Assembly: GCF_023374055.1 (NCBI RefSeq)
Contig: NZ_JAMBEP010000001.1
Coordinates: 1,054,001 to 1,118,000 of the forward strand
DNA: 64,000 nucleotides
Direction of reading: 5' to 3'
Source: Luteimonas galliterrae
GTDB lineage: Bacteria > Pseudomonadota > Gammaproteobacteria > Xanthomonadales > Xanthomonadaceae
Each line of letters opens with the position of its first letter. Position 1 is the stretch's first letter. The position numbers and the translations under genes are program-made. Shown piece by piece: positions 1-8,278 of this stretch. Under the pieces are notes generated by a model. It was not told the DNA's origin and made no database searches. It saw nothing but the letters and a program-made list of their open reading frames with translations.

Positions 1-25
1 GGCGCGCCGACGGAATGAGCGGCTT

Positions 26-2299
26 TTACAGCGATTGCCCCAGTTCGATGAAGATGACGCCGTCGCCGCCCTCCTTCATGCCGTAGCCGAAGATCAGCGG
101 ACCCACCCAGGAATCGAAGCCGATGAACAGGCTGCCGTTGAAGATGCCGTCGTCCCAGGCCATGTCGCTGCGCCGTTGCCAGGCATTGCCATACTCTATG
201 GTGGCGCCCACTTGCGCCGAGCGTCCCAATACGGTGCCGAGCTGGTACGAGTAGCCCAGGAACGCGAGCGCGTAGTTCTGGCCGGTGAGCTGGTTGTTCT
301 GGAAACCGGCCAGCCGCCAACGTCCTCCGAGGCGGTACAGGCTCTGAAACGGCGCAACGCCGGAAGTGGTCACGTGGTATCTGGCGCCGAGCTGCACCGC
401 ATGCGCCCCGAAACTCTTCGCACCCACCGCATCGAAATCGGCCTGGTCGAACCGGGTGTCCGCACCCAGGCCTTCGCGCGACATGCGATAGCCCATGGCC
501 ATCAGGAAACCCTCGCGCGGAAAATACAGGCTGTCGATCGTATCGAGCCCGACCTGCGCGAGCGCCGCGCCTTCGTCGAAATCCACGTCCGGATTGCTGG
601 GGTCGCCCACTTCCAGCCGCGCTCCACCGGTGAACCGCTCCAGCCCGAGCGAGAGCTGCAAGGCGTTGGAAACGTTCCGCGAGAACAGGGCCCTGGCACC
701 GCTGCGTTCGGCGCGGTAACGCTGCACCTTGTTGCCGAAGTCGTCGAAGAGGTTGAAGTTCGCCGTTTCGTACCCGCCCCGGAACTCGGCGACGTAGCGG
801 CTTCTATAGTCGAACGGATGGTAATACTCGCCGGTCAGCGCCGGCTCGCTTCCCAATTGCAGGAGCACGCGCGCCTCCGCGCCGTAGCGCGAGATCGGCG
901 AAAACAGCAGCCCTGCCCTCAGGTTGGATTCGTGGTTTCCCTTCAGGTCGTCGCTGAGCGTCAGGCCGGCCTGCACATAGCTGGGGCCGTGCGGCTTTTC
1001 GTAGGCCTTGATATCGACTTCGGCGGCGCCGTCCACGCCCGTCACGTCGTAAGTGATGCTGGAAAGCGTACCCAGGCCGTAGGCATTGATGATGCCCTTG
1101 CGCATCTGCACGGCGTCGAGCGGCTCGCCGACCTTGACCGGCAGGTAGGACAACAACACCTCGTCGGCATAGCCGGTGTGGTTCTCGAAGCGTATCGCCG
1201 ATATCCGCGGCGGTTCGAAAGGCGTGAACTTGTGCCGCGCCTCGAAGCGCGCGTACTGGTCGGGCGCCACGGACAACGGCGCCAACGCGGCGCTGGCGGC
1301 GTCGGCCGCGGCCTGGCCGATCTGCAGCGCCAGGTCCGCTTTCTCGAAATCGCCGGTGGAGACCTGCCCGGTCAGGTCGGGCGTGATCAGCACGTCCGAC
1401 GGGCCCAGCGTCGCCAGCTGGCGAGCGGCGCTGCCGGTGGTCAGGAAGCCGCTCATCTGGTCCAGCACGTCCACCAGGCTGGCATCGCGGTCCAACACCG
1501 ACAACGGCGTGCCTACATCGACTGCGATGACGCGATCGGCGCCCATCTGGCGCACCACATCGATCGGCACCTGATCGGCCAGCCCGCCGTCGACCAGGAT
1601 CTTTCCGTCGATCTCCACCGGCCGGAATATGCCCGGCAACGACATGCTCGCGCGCATCGCCATGGGCAGGCTGCCATCGCCTAGCACCACGTGCTTGCCG
1701 GTGTTGATGTCGGTCGCCACCGCACGGAACGGGATCGGCAAGCGATCGAAATCGCCGTTGATCCTGCCGCTGCCGGTTTGGTTCTCGAAGAATGCGATCA
1801 ACCTTTCGCCCTCGCTGAAGCCGGGCGCGAGCTTCAGCCCCTTGCTGCCCTGGATGCCCACGCCGAGCGTCGCCAGGCGCGTGGCGTCCTCGTCCTTGCG
1901 GCGCAGCGAGCGGTCGCGGCGCGGAAGGCTGTCGGTGAACAGCTGCTTCCATTCGATGGTCTGCAGCAGCGCTTCGATCTCGCCCGCGTCTTTCCCGGTA
2001 GCGTAAAGCGCACCCACCAGCGCGCCCATGCTGGTGCCGGCGATGCAGTCGACCGGGATGCGCATCTCTTCCAACTTCTTGAGGATCCGCACGTGCGCGA
2101 TGCCGCGCGCGCCGCCGCCGCCGAGCGCCAGGCCGATCCTGGGCCGCGTATCGCCGGGTTCCCGCACGCCGCAACTGCCGCTCGCCGCCGGGACATCGGC
2201 TGCGCGCTCCTGCGCCATGCAGGTCGCGGAAAGCGACATCAACATCGCAGCAAGCAGCAGCAAGGCGCACAGGCGGCGCATGGCGCTATCCGTTTGCAT
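26..2299 (-). CDS. Patatin-like phospholipase fused to an Omp85-type barrel (PlpD-like)
   Basis: Predicted lipid acyl hydrolase exported as a type Vd autotransporter: the N-terminal patatin domain would cross the outer membrane through its own C-terminal barrel. A signal peptide is followed by a glycine-rich oxyanion loop (GGGGARG) and the nucleophile elbow GTSMG. The DGG motif near residue 238 supplies the dyad aspartate. A POTRA-like segment and then a long alternating beta-barrel half (about residues 440 to 757) follow. Its 757 residues suit PlpD-type proteins. I chose the ATG at 2299 because AGAGGTG lies just upstream; a GTG at 2305 and an ATG at 2281 are alternatives. It stands alone on the minus strand. 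Confidence 0.9.
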   Translation of the reverse strand: MQTDSAMRRLCALLLLAAMLMSLSATCMAQERAADVPAASGSCGVREPGDTRPRIGLALGGGGARGIAHVRILKKLEEMRIPVDCIAGTSMGALVGALYATGKDAGEIEALLQTIEWKQLFTDSLPRRDRSLRRKDEDATRLATLGVGIQGSKGLKLAPGFSEGERLIAFFENQTGSGRINGDFDRLPIPFRAVATDINTGKHVVLGDGSLPMAMRASMSLPGIFRPVEIDGKILVDGGLADQVPIDVVRQMGADRVIAVDVGTPLSVLDRDASLVDVLDQMSGFLTTGSAARQLATLGPSDVLITPDLTGQVSTGDFEKADLALQIGQAAADAASAALAPLSVAPDQYARFEARHKFTPFEPPRISAIRFENHTGYADEVLLSYLPVKVGEPLDAVQMRKGIINAYGLGTLSSITYDVTGVDGAAEVDIKAYEKPHGPSYVQAGLTLSDDLKGNHESNLRAGLLFSPISRYGAEARVLLQLGSEPALTGEYYHPFDYRSRYVAEFRGGYETANFNLFDDFGNKVQRYRAERSGARALFSRNVSNALQLSLGLERFTGGARLEVGDPSNPDVDFDEGAALAQVGLDTIDSLYFPREGFLMAMGYRMSREGLGADTRFDQADFDAVGAKSFGAHAVQLGARYHVTTSGVAPFQSLYRLGGRWRLAGFQNNQLTGQNYALAFLGYSYQLGTVLGRSAQVGATIEYGNAWQRRSDMAWDDGIFNGSLFIGFDSWVGPLIFGYGMKEGGDGVIFIELGQSL

Positions 2300-2542
2300 G
2301 CACACCTCTGGCCGGCGGAGAAATCCCCATTAAGGACGAATCCTACCGCTCGCCATGCCGATTAGGCATGGTGTCAGTCCGCTGGCGGATCGATCATCAT
2401 CTTGCGCTCACGAGCGGCGCTCTTCTTCGGCCCACTCGCTATCCATGGCGCGCAGACAGCTGCGCGAGCCCGGCCCGACAGGCTGGGGGGCAGGAAGAGC
2501 CGGGCTCGCGACTTACACTTGGAATTCCGTGCGAGGCGGCAT

Positions 2543-3079
2543 TCAAGGCGACGCCGCCGTACCGGGAGGAAACGCGGCGAACAGCTTGTCCAGGCCCGCT
2601 TCCACCGCCGCGTTCACTTTTTCCGGCGAATCGGGCACCGTGCTGCTGGCGGTTCCGCGCCAGACCGCCTGTTGGGTCTTGGCATCGAACATGTCGACGA
2701 TCAACGTGCCGACATCGTAGGTGTGCACGGTGGTGGTGGAACTGCCCATCGCCATGCCGCCCCGCCAACCCCAACCGCCCATCGCGGTGCCGTTGTAGAA
2801 CGTGTCCAGAGTTTGTTTTTGGCTAGTGGCGACATGCGCGGCCACCGCCACGTCGCCGCCGCTGGGCGATAGCGTCCAACCCTTGGCGCGCAGGCGCGCG
2901 TCGATCCCGTCCACGATCCGCTGCTGCACCAGCGGCGAGCCGCCCGTCGGCTTGGCCGCCCACGAATAGGTACGGTAGCTGGAGAAGTTCGCCGACGGAT
3001 CGGCATCCGTATGGACCGTCGGCGTCGACGCGCAAGCCGACAGGACCATGGCCAGAACCGCCGTAGCTAGTGCCTTCAT
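2543..3079 (-). CDS. DUF4136 family lipoprotein
   Basis: Small predicted lipoprotein of unknown function. The N-terminus is a short hydrophobic signal ending in a lipobox (LSACAS), so the mature protein would be anchored by its first cysteine. The remainder carries the DUF4136 pattern: an N-terminal FSSYRTYSW-like segment, a 'DAR..AKGW' region typical of this family, and a C-terminal VDMFDAKTQQAVWRGTA strand pair. A glycine/methionine-rich insert (about residues 105 to 120) is low complexity. GGAGG sits six bases before the ATG. No operon partner is evident; the patatin gene downstream is about 240 bases away. Confidence 0.85.
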   Translation of the reverse strand: MKALATAVLAMVLSACASTPTVHTDADPSANFSSYRTYSWAAKPTGGSPLVQQRIVDGIDARLRAKGWTLSPSGGDVAVAAHVATSQKQTLDTFYNGTAMGGWGWRGGMAMGSSTTTVHTYDVGTLIVDMFDAKTQQAVWRGTASSTVPDSPEKVNAAVEAGLDKLFAAFPPGTAASP

Positions 3080-3235
3080 CGCGAGCCTCCGCCCTTGCCG
3101 GGCCTTTGTGGACGTATCGTGCCTAACGCTGCCAAAGCTATGCCCGGCCGCATCGCAAGTAATGCGAATAACTACGGTAATGCCGCCGGAAAACTTACCT
3201 AGGCGCGGCGCATGCGACGGCGCCGCTGGCTTCGA

Positions 3236-3826
3236 TCACGGCGGATTAACGACCACGTACTGCACCGTCGTGCCCGAATAGCGCGGCTGGTACCAGGTGC
3301 TGCCGCACTGCGAGTAACCGATACCGTCGACGATCACGGTGGTGCAGCTGGGCGGCACCGAATAGACGATCGAGCCGATGACGGCCGAAGTGACCGCGAC
3401 GCCGGCGGTCACCGCCGCTGCGGTGGCGAACGGGCGATCGTCCCAGTCGTTCCAATGGTCGTGGTCGTCGATATTCACATTGACGTTGCGGTTGATGTTG
3501 GTGTTGTTGTTGATATTGGTATTGCGGTTGACGTCTTGGTTAGCGCTGTAGTTCGCGGTGCGGCTTGCGTCGCTATTGATGCCGTGACCGCCATCGCCCG
3601 GCCGTGTGGCCGCCGATGGGTGGCCGCCGCTGCCGCTGCCTCGCATCGCCTGATGGTTGACGCTGGTGGGTGCCGATGCGCGCGCAGTCCCGGCATGCCC
3701 GCCGCCAACATGGCCGCCTGCGCGGCGTTGCGCTTCGGCCTGCGGCGATATCGCGCACAGCACCGGCGCCGACATCAGCATCGCCGCGGCAAGCAACCTC
3801 CAAGAGGTGCCGGTACGGATGTTCAT
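3236..3826 (-). CDS. Exported Asn-rich protein of unknown function
   Basis: A 195-residue exported protein with no named function. A signal peptide (MNIRTG start, Ala-rich core, cleavage near AEAQR) is followed by a Gly/His/Ala-rich stretch. Next comes an Asn-rich segment in which N alternates with V, R, T or I (RNTNINNNTNINRNVNVN), then one hydrophobic segment (TAGVAVTSAVIGSIVYS). The C-terminal module has two cysteines and ends in YVVVNPP. I have seen this layout beside DUF2092 genes in other genomes but cannot name a role. The start codon overlaps the DUF2092 stop as ATGA, and GAGGAGG precedes it, so the two are translationally coupled. The longer open frame upstream of this ATG has no protein-like character. 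Confidence 0.75.
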   Translation of the reverse strand: MNIRTGTSWRLLAAAMLMSAPVLCAISPQAEAQRRAGGHVGGGHAGTARASAPTSVNHQAMRGSGSGGHPSAATRPGDGGHGINSDASRTANYSANQDVNRNTNINNNTNINRNVNVNIDDHDHWNDWDDRPFATAAAVTAGVAVTSAVIGSIVYSVPPSCTTVIVDGIGYSQCGSTWYQPRYSGTTVQYVVVNPP

Positions 3827-4635
3827 GGCGCATCCTCCTCGACCACGGCGACATCCACCGGCACGAACACGATTTTGCTCGCGCCCTTGGGCGGCACGAA
3901 GCTGAAAGTGGATGCCGGGATCGCTTTCTTCGTGTCCCAGTTCAGGCGCGCCGCATACTGCGGGCGCGCTTCGTCGTCCAAGCTCGTGATCACCAGCTTG
4001 CGCGGCAGCGATGTCACCTTCGAAATCCATACCTGCCAGTCCACGCCCACCTGGCGAAAGGCGTACTGGTCGATAGCGTCGCCGCCCAACGTACCGGCGC
4101 CGACATAGCTGGCGCCTTTGATCGCGTCCCTGGGCGCGTATTCAGTGCCCCACAGGAACAGGTCCGCCAGCGGCAGCTCGATGCCGTAATCCTGCGACGC
4201 GCCCAGCACCATTTCACGCAACGACGCGTTCACGCCATCCATCGTCGCGTAGTACTTCAGACGCGGCGAGTAAACGGTCAGATCCTTGCCGTCGTAGAAG
4301 AACTGGCGTTGGCGCCGGTCGCTCTTGACCTCCGCAAAGAACTCGTTGGGTTGCCTGACCTTGTAGACCACGTCTCCGCCGAGCTGGATCTTCTCGCCGG
4401 ATTCCAGCACGTATTCGATGCTGGTTTCCGAAGTCAACGAAAACTGCTTCAAGGCGCGCAACGCCGTACCCATCTTGTCCAGCGCGGCGAGCGCGGCCGG
4501 ATCGATCGACGGCGGCATCGCAGCCTGAGCCGCAGGTTTATCCGGAGTTTCGCGGGCTTGCGCGGCCGCCGCCGCCGGCATGATCAGCGCCAGGCCCGCC
4601 AGCGCCAATCCCATCCATCTATTGTCGACAAGCAT
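3823..4635 (-). CDS. DUF2092 domain periplasmic protein
   Basis: Predicted periplasmic protein of the DUF2092 family, whose fold resembles lipoprotein carriers of the LolA/LolB type; function unknown. It has a signal peptide (cleavage near AAAAQA), then the family pattern: a helix around ALDKMGTALRALKQF, followed by a half-barrel of strands including EYVLESGEKIQLGG, RQRQFFYDGKDLTVYSPRLKYYATMDG and WQVWISKVTSLPRKLVIT. I start at the ATG 4635 because TCGGGAGGAA lies five bases before it; the ATG at 4653 would put that ribosome-binding site inside the gene. It follows the DUF1622 gene and overlaps the next gene by four bases. Confidence 0.85.
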   Translation of the reverse strand: MLVDNRWMGLALAGLALIMPAAAAAQARETPDKPAAQAAMPPSIDPAALAALDKMGTALRALKQFSLTSETSIEYVLESGEKIQLGGDVVYKVRQPNEFFAEVKSDRRQRQFFYDGKDLTVYSPRLKYYATMDGVNASLREMVLGASQDYGIELPLADLFLWGTEYAPRDAIKGASYVGAGTLGGDAIDQYAFRQVGVDWQVWISKVTSLPRKLVITSLDDEARPQYAARLNWDTKKAIPASTFSFVPPKGASKIVFVPVDVAVVEEDAP

Positions 4636-4827
4636 GGTCGTTCCTCCCGACACGGCGCGAACCGCGGATTGCGGCGACGGCGGGCTCGCGCAGGGCGCCG
4701 CGCCGGCAACTGGAATCAGAAGCTGATACAGCGGGACTGGAATTAGACATGGATGCCGGTCGGCGCCCTCGCGTGGCTTGCGCCTTAAACGTACCCATGC
4801 GGTCGTTTCGCACGAACCGATGCGCTC

Positions 4828-5187
4828 TCATGGCTTTGCTCCGGCGAGCGGCCGGCGTTCGCGCACCTCGACCAAATCCCGCTCCAGGAAGTAATTGAGG
4901 AAGGTGCGGATGACCGCAATCGCACCGAGTTGGCCGATGCTTTGCCAGGTGGGCGCGACCGACGATTCGATGATGTCCGCCGCCAGCTGGAACGTGAGGC
5001 CTGCGACCAGCCAGCGCGCATACGCCAACCAGACTTCGCGACGATCGGCACCCTGCCCGCCGCGACGGATCGCCAACCCGACCACGCCGATGAAGGCCTG
5101 CACAGTGCCGAACACGATCATCAGGTACGCCATCGCGTCGATGATGACCACCGTGGGCTCGGTCACCGCGGCCAACCAAGCGTTCAC
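4828..5187 (-). CDS. DUF1622 membrane protein
   Basis: Small integral membrane protein of 119 residues with about three transmembrane helices (VVIIDAMAYLMIVFGTVQAFIGVVGLAI, then an amphipathic loop with WLAYARWL, then LGAIAVIRTFLNYFLERDL). The C-terminal RTFLNYFLERDL pattern is typical of DUF1622. Function is unknown. It begins at a GTG that overlaps the stop of the formylglycine-generating enzyme gene (GTGA), so the two are almost certainly cotranslated. A longer open frame through 5457 is only the antisense-free extension inside the upstream gene and was not used. Confidence 0.85.
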   Translation of the reverse strand: MNAWLAAVTEPTVVIIDAMAYLMIVFGTVQAFIGVVGLAIRRGGQGADRREVWLAYARWLVAGLTFQLAADIIESSVAPTWQSIGQLGAIAVIRTFLNYFLERDLVEVRERRPLAGAKP

Positions 5188-6125
5188 GGCGCCTCCGGCA
5201 CGCGCACGACGCACCTGAAACCGAGGTGGCTGGTAGACGTGTCGATCGGCTGCGCCATGCGCGCTGCGGGCCGGTAGCGCCGGCAATAGTTCGGCGCGCA
5301 CAGATGCGAGCCGCCCTTCATGACTTTGCGCGGGATCGTGACCTGCGGGTTTCTCGGATCGTAGCTGTCCTCGCGCGCGCCGCCGCGCGGATTGCGCAGC
5401 GTGCAGCACGCGTGTTGCGGAATGCGACTGTGGTCCTGGTACCAATCGGCGGTCCATTCCCAGACGTTGCCCGCCATGTCGTGCAAGCCGTAGCCGTTGG
5501 CGGGGAACGAACCCACCGGCGCGGTCCAGCGATGGCCGTCTTCATCCAGGTTCTGCCAGGGGAATTCGCCCTGCCAGGTGTTCGCCATCCATTTCCCGCC
5601 GGGATTGAGCTCGTCGCCCCAGCAGAATTCCGCGCCTTCCAGGCCGCCGCGCGCGGCGAATTCCCATTCCGCTTCGGTCGGCAGCGACTTTCCGGCCCAG
5701 GCCGCATACGCTTCGGCGTCTTCGAAAGCCACGTGAACGACGGGGTGGTCGTCGAGTCCTTCGATCGACGTGCCCGGCCCGCGCGGGCGGCGCCAATCCG
5801 CGCCCTGCACATAATTCCACCAGTTGTAATGATTGCGCAGGTCGACGCGCCCCGGCGGCGGCACGAACACCACCGACGACGGCGCCAGCAAGGCCGGATC
5901 GGCGCCGGGATAATCGGCGGGATCGGCCGCCTTCTCGGCCAGCGTCACGTGGCCGGTGGCTTCGACGAACCGCGCGAACTCGCGGTTGGTGACCGTGTGC
6001 CGGTCCATCCAGAAGGCGCCGACGCTGGCCTTGTGCGCGGGCTTCTCCTCGGGATAGTGCTCGTCCGAGCCCATCGTGAAGACGCCGCCGGGAATCATCG
6101 TCATGTTGTCGTTCGGTGCATTCAA
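5184..6125 (-). CDS. Formylglycine-generating enzyme family protein (sulfatase-modifying factor)
   Basis: Predicted copper-dependent oxidase that converts the active-site cysteine of type I sulfatases into formylglycine. The FGE-sulfatase fold is clear: MIPGGVFTMGSD near the start, VVHVAFEDAEAYAAWAGK, LPTEAEWEFAARGG, GNVWEWTADWY, and the C-terminal GGSHLC...YCRRYRP block. The two cysteines at residues 276 and 281 match the catalytic pair, which argues against an EgtB-like or inactive relative. No sulfatase gene lies in the window. Start: a TTG at 6125 has GGAGAG six bases upstream and sits 22 bases after the stop of a gene remnant. A GTG at 6164 and an ATG at 6104 are alternatives. Cotranslated with the DUF1622 gene. 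Confidence 0.85.
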   Translation of the reverse strand: MNAPNDNMTMIPGGVFTMGSDEHYPEEKPAHKASVGAFWMDRHTVTNREFARFVEATGHVTLAEKAADPADYPGADPALLAPSSVVFVPPPGRVDLRNHYNWWNYVQGADWRRPRGPGTSIEGLDDHPVVHVAFEDAEAYAAWAGKSLPTEAEWEFAARGGLEGAEFCWGDELNPGGKWMANTWQGEFPWQNLDEDGHRWTAPVGSFPANGYGLHDMAGNVWEWTADWYQDHSRIPQHACCTLRNPRGGAREDSYDPRNPQVTIPRKVMKGGSHLCAPNYCRRYRPAARMAQPIDTSTSHLGFRCVVRVPEAP

Positions 6126-6147
6126 GAGCGTCTCTCCGCTGGCGCCG

Positions 6148-6294
6148 TCAATCCGCGAAAACACGGTTCCAATCGTTCTTCATGCCGACTCGCCAGATGC
6201 GGTACTCGCCGCCGCGATCCAGCCCTCCTTTCAATGGACTCCGTTTGAAATCGCGGTCGCAGGCGAATTCGCGGTCCGCATCGTCGTGATGGAG
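6148..6294 (-). pseudogene. C-terminal remnant of a HAD-family hydrolase
   Basis: A 48-codon open stretch with no start that ends in TGA 22 bases before the FGE gene. Its translation begins LHHDDADREFACDRD and ends GMKNDWNRVFAD. From memory this matches the extreme C-terminus of secreted HAD-type hydrolases, which read roughly VHHTDAEREFAYDRDSH...MKxDWKxxF. Everything upstream of LHHDD in this frame is unlike the family, so the catalytic N-terminal part is gone. Such hydrolases often neighbour sulfatase and FGE genes, which fits the location. The family match is recollection and unchecked. Confidence 0.55.
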
Positions 6295-6385
6295 GCTGCA
6301 GAAAGAACCGGAAGGCCAGCGGACCGTCCGTCCTCGCCATCAGATCCGTCCAGAAGCGGTGCACCAGGTCGGGCCCAGCGTCCAT
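6293..6385 (-). pseudogene. N-terminal remnant of a small membrane protein
   Basis: A 31-codon reading frame begins with ATG after AAGAGG and contains HRFWTDLMARTDGP followed by LAFRFFLQP. From memory this is the conserved N-terminus of a common small bacterial membrane protein family of unknown function (FWTDLxxRPxGPLAFRFxLQP, normally continuing MAxxxAIRDG). The similarity stops exactly where the adjoining hydrolase remnant begins in a different frame, so this looks like a deletion junction joining two truncated genes. The frame stays open to about 6122 but reads as unrelated sequence. Confidence 0.45.
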
Positions 6386-6462
6386 CGGCGTGCCTCTTGA
6401 GCTCGCCGTAGAGCTTCTGCCGCCGGTCCTGCACGCACAACAGAGATTCCCACCGTTCCGCC

Positions 6463-6480
6463 GTCAGTATTTTTACTGCG
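6463..6480. promoter_or_regulatory. Palindromic operator candidate, site 1 of the signalling cluster
   Basis: Perfect inverted repeat CAGTA-TTTT-TACTG, centred about 80 bases before the ATG of the membrane protein gene at 6552. Its form, GTA-N4-TAC with matching flanks, recurs before three other genes of this cluster. The back-to-back TAC half-sites resemble binding sites of NarL/LuxR-type regulators. Binding is inferred, not shown. Confidence 0.4.
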
Positions 6481-6551
6481 GCGCCGCGCGCGCGGCCGGC
6501 CGAAGATGCGTCCAGCCCTGCCGCCATGCCGGCGGAAGTCGCGGAGCTGCG

Positions 6552-7718
6552 ATGATCAACGACAATTTCTCGCTGATGAAGGGCGGCCTGGTCTACCGAT
6601 TGCTGTCGGCGATCGGCGCACTGCACCCCGGTACGCCGACGACGTCCTGGGTAGCCGCGATCCTGATCGGCATCGCCTTCCTGCCGCTGCTGGCCATCTC
6701 CACCTGGGAAGGCACGCTGCTGGGTCAGCATGCAGCCATGCCGCTGCTGGGCGACTACGCCGTGCTGAGCCGGTTCCTGTTGGCGATGCCGATGCTGATC
6801 CTGGCGGCGCCGTGGTCCGACAGGATCCTTCGCGGCGCCGCCCGCCAACTCGCGTATTCGGACCTGACGCGCCGCGGCCGCCGATCGTCGCTTGCAGCGA
6901 TATTCGTCGCGATGCGCCGGCTCAGGGATTCCAACCTGCCCGAGCTGGTCTGCGTGGCGCTGGCGGTGCTGCCTTCGCTGGCTGCATTGGCCGTGCCCGG
7001 CGCCGCAACGGGGCATGCGGACTGGCGCATGTCGGATACCGGCTCGCTCAGCGCGGCCGGGCAATGGTTCAACGCCGTATCGGTGCCGGCCTTCAGGTTC
7101 GTCGCGCTGATATGGCTATGGAGATTTTGCCTGTGGGCTTATCTGTTGTGGCGGCTGTCCCGCATCGAACTGGATCTGCACCCCGCGCACCCGGACGGCG
7201 CCGGAGGCCTCGGTTTCCTCGGCTTGGCGCAGGAACGTTTCGGCGCGCTCTCGGCGGCGGGCGGGCTGGTTCTGCTCGGCTACTGCATCAACCGGATCCT
7301 CTATTACGGCGAAACCGTCGCAGGCCTGACCCATCTGTTGGCCGGCTACATCATCGGCTCCACGATGCTGCTCGTCGCGCCATTGCTGCTGTTGGCGCCG
7401 AGGATGATGGCGGCCAAGCGCCATGCGCTGATGAAATACGACGCCCTGGGCAACCGTACGGTCCGCGCGTTCGACCGACGTTGGCGCCGGGGCAGGCAAG
7501 CCGCGGACGCGGCGACGTTGCTGGACCAGGCAGACGCCTCGGGATTGGCGGATTTCACCAGCGTCTACGGTACGGTGCGCTCGATGTCGATCGTCCCCGT
7601 GACGCGCTGGAATCTGCTGTGGATCGCCGTGCACGGAGCGGTTCCGCTGACGCCGCTGATCTTCTTCGCGATGTCGGTGGACGAACTGGTGCGCAAGCTG
7701 TTCGGCATCCTGGCCTGA
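6552..7718 (+). CDS. Multispan membrane protein of unknown function
   Basis: A 388-residue integral membrane protein I cannot assign to a named family. About seven hydrophobic segments are visible, including WVAAILIGIAFLPLLAIS, FLLAMPMLILAA, ELVCVALAVLPSLAALAV, FVALIWLWRFCLWAYLLW, GYIIGSTMLLVAPLLLLA and VHGAVPLTPLIFFAMS. A basic cytoplasmic region (MMAAKRHALMKYD...RRWRRGRQ) lies before the last helix. GGAG lies six bases before the ATG; an upstream in-frame extension to 6390 has no protein character. It is convergent with the receiver-only gene (five bases between stops) and carries the cluster palindrome upstream, so it may be a target of the adjacent two-component system. Confidence 0.75.
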   Translation: MINDNFSLMKGGLVYRLLSAIGALHPGTPTTSWVAAILIGIAFLPLLAISTWEGTLLGQHAAMPLLGDYAVLSRFLLAMPMLILAAPWSDRILRGAARQLAYSDLTRRGRRSSLAAIFVAMRRLRDSNLPELVCVALAVLPSLAALAVPGAATGHADWRMSDTGSLSAAGQWFNAVSVPAFRFVALIWLWRFCLWAYLLWRLSRIELDLHPAHPDGAGGLGFLGLAQERFGALSAAGGLVLLGYCINRILYYGETVAGLTHLLAGYIIGSTMLLVAPLLLLAPRMMAAKRHALMKYDALGNRTVRAFDRRWRRGRQAADAATLLDQADASGLADFTSVYGTVRSMSIVPVTRWNLLWIAVHGAVPLTPLIFFAMSVDELVRKLFGILA

Positions 7719-7723
7719 GCGGT

Positions 7724-8134
7724 TCAAGCCCTGTCGCCGGCGCTGCCGATCGACCCCGAAACGTAGGACTCCCCTGCGACCACGGCGTTGACCGCAGCCA
7801 GCAGATCCTCGCCGGCGACCGACTTGACTACGTAACCGCAGGGGCCGAGCTTCATCGCACGCTCGACCAGACGCCGGTCGGCATGGACCGTGATGAACAC
7901 CACATGCAGGTCCGCTCGTTCGCGCCTGAGCTGGCGGATCGCCTCCAGGCCGTCCAGACCGGGCATGGAGATGTCGGTCACCACCACGTCCGGATTCATC
8001 CGGCGCGCGGCTTGGACCAGCGAAAAACCGTCTTCGACCATGCCGACGACGTCGAATTCCTTGGAGAGCAGCACAAGCAACTGCTTGGCCATCGCTGGAC
8101 CGTCTTCCGCCAGAAGTACGCGCACGCGGCTCAT
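7724..8134 (-). CDS. Receiver-only response regulator
   Basis: A 136-residue CheY-like receiver with no output domain. Acidic residues follow the first strand (LLAEDGP), the phosphoacceptor aspartate is in VVVTDISMPGLDG, and the switch Thr and Lys appear in VFITVHAD and GYVVKSVAGEDL. It shares the block PDVVVTDISM with the NarL-type regulator next door, suggesting duplication followed by loss of the helix-turn-helix. It probably competes for, or relays, phosphate from the histidine kinase in this cluster. No good ribosome-binding site precedes the ATG. A cluster palindrome lies about 79 bases upstream. Confidence 0.85.
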   Translation of the reverse strand: MSRVRVLLAEDGPAMAKQLLVLLSKEFDVVGMVEDGFSLVQAARRMNPDVVVTDISMPGLDGLEAIRQLRRERADLHVVFITVHADRRLVERAMKLGPCGYVVKSVAGEDLLAAVNAVVAGESYVSGSIGSAGDRA

Positions 8135-8212
8135 GATGCTCGCAGGAGGTCCACCCGCCCGAATGTTGTTCCCAGACGGCGTTGGCCGACATAGGAAAAC
8201 AACCGTACCGGG

Positions 8213-8230
8213 ACAAGTAAATCTACTTGC
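8213..8230. promoter_or_regulatory. Palindromic operator candidate, site 2
   Basis: Inverted repeat ACAAGTA-AATC-TACTTGC between the NarL-type regulator gene and the receiver-only gene, 79 bases upstream of the latter's ATG on the minus strand. Six bases on each side of the AATC centre pair exactly. It matches the other sites in form and spacing. Confidence 0.45.
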
Positions 8231-8278
8231 GGCGCGGCCAGTGCCGCTCGCGCCCGGCCGCAGGCGCGGCTGCGCGGC

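Noticed and set aside
35-1684. Long plus-strand frame opposite the patatin gene
   Set aside because: Shadow of the minus-strand gene: Arg/Ala/His-rich, no domain or ribosome-binding site, and the minus strand has clear catalytic motifs.
6231-7064. A 277-codon minus-strand frame over the unknown membrane protein
   Set aside because: It is antisense to a well-supported membrane protein gene; only its extreme end overlaps the gene remnants reported separately.
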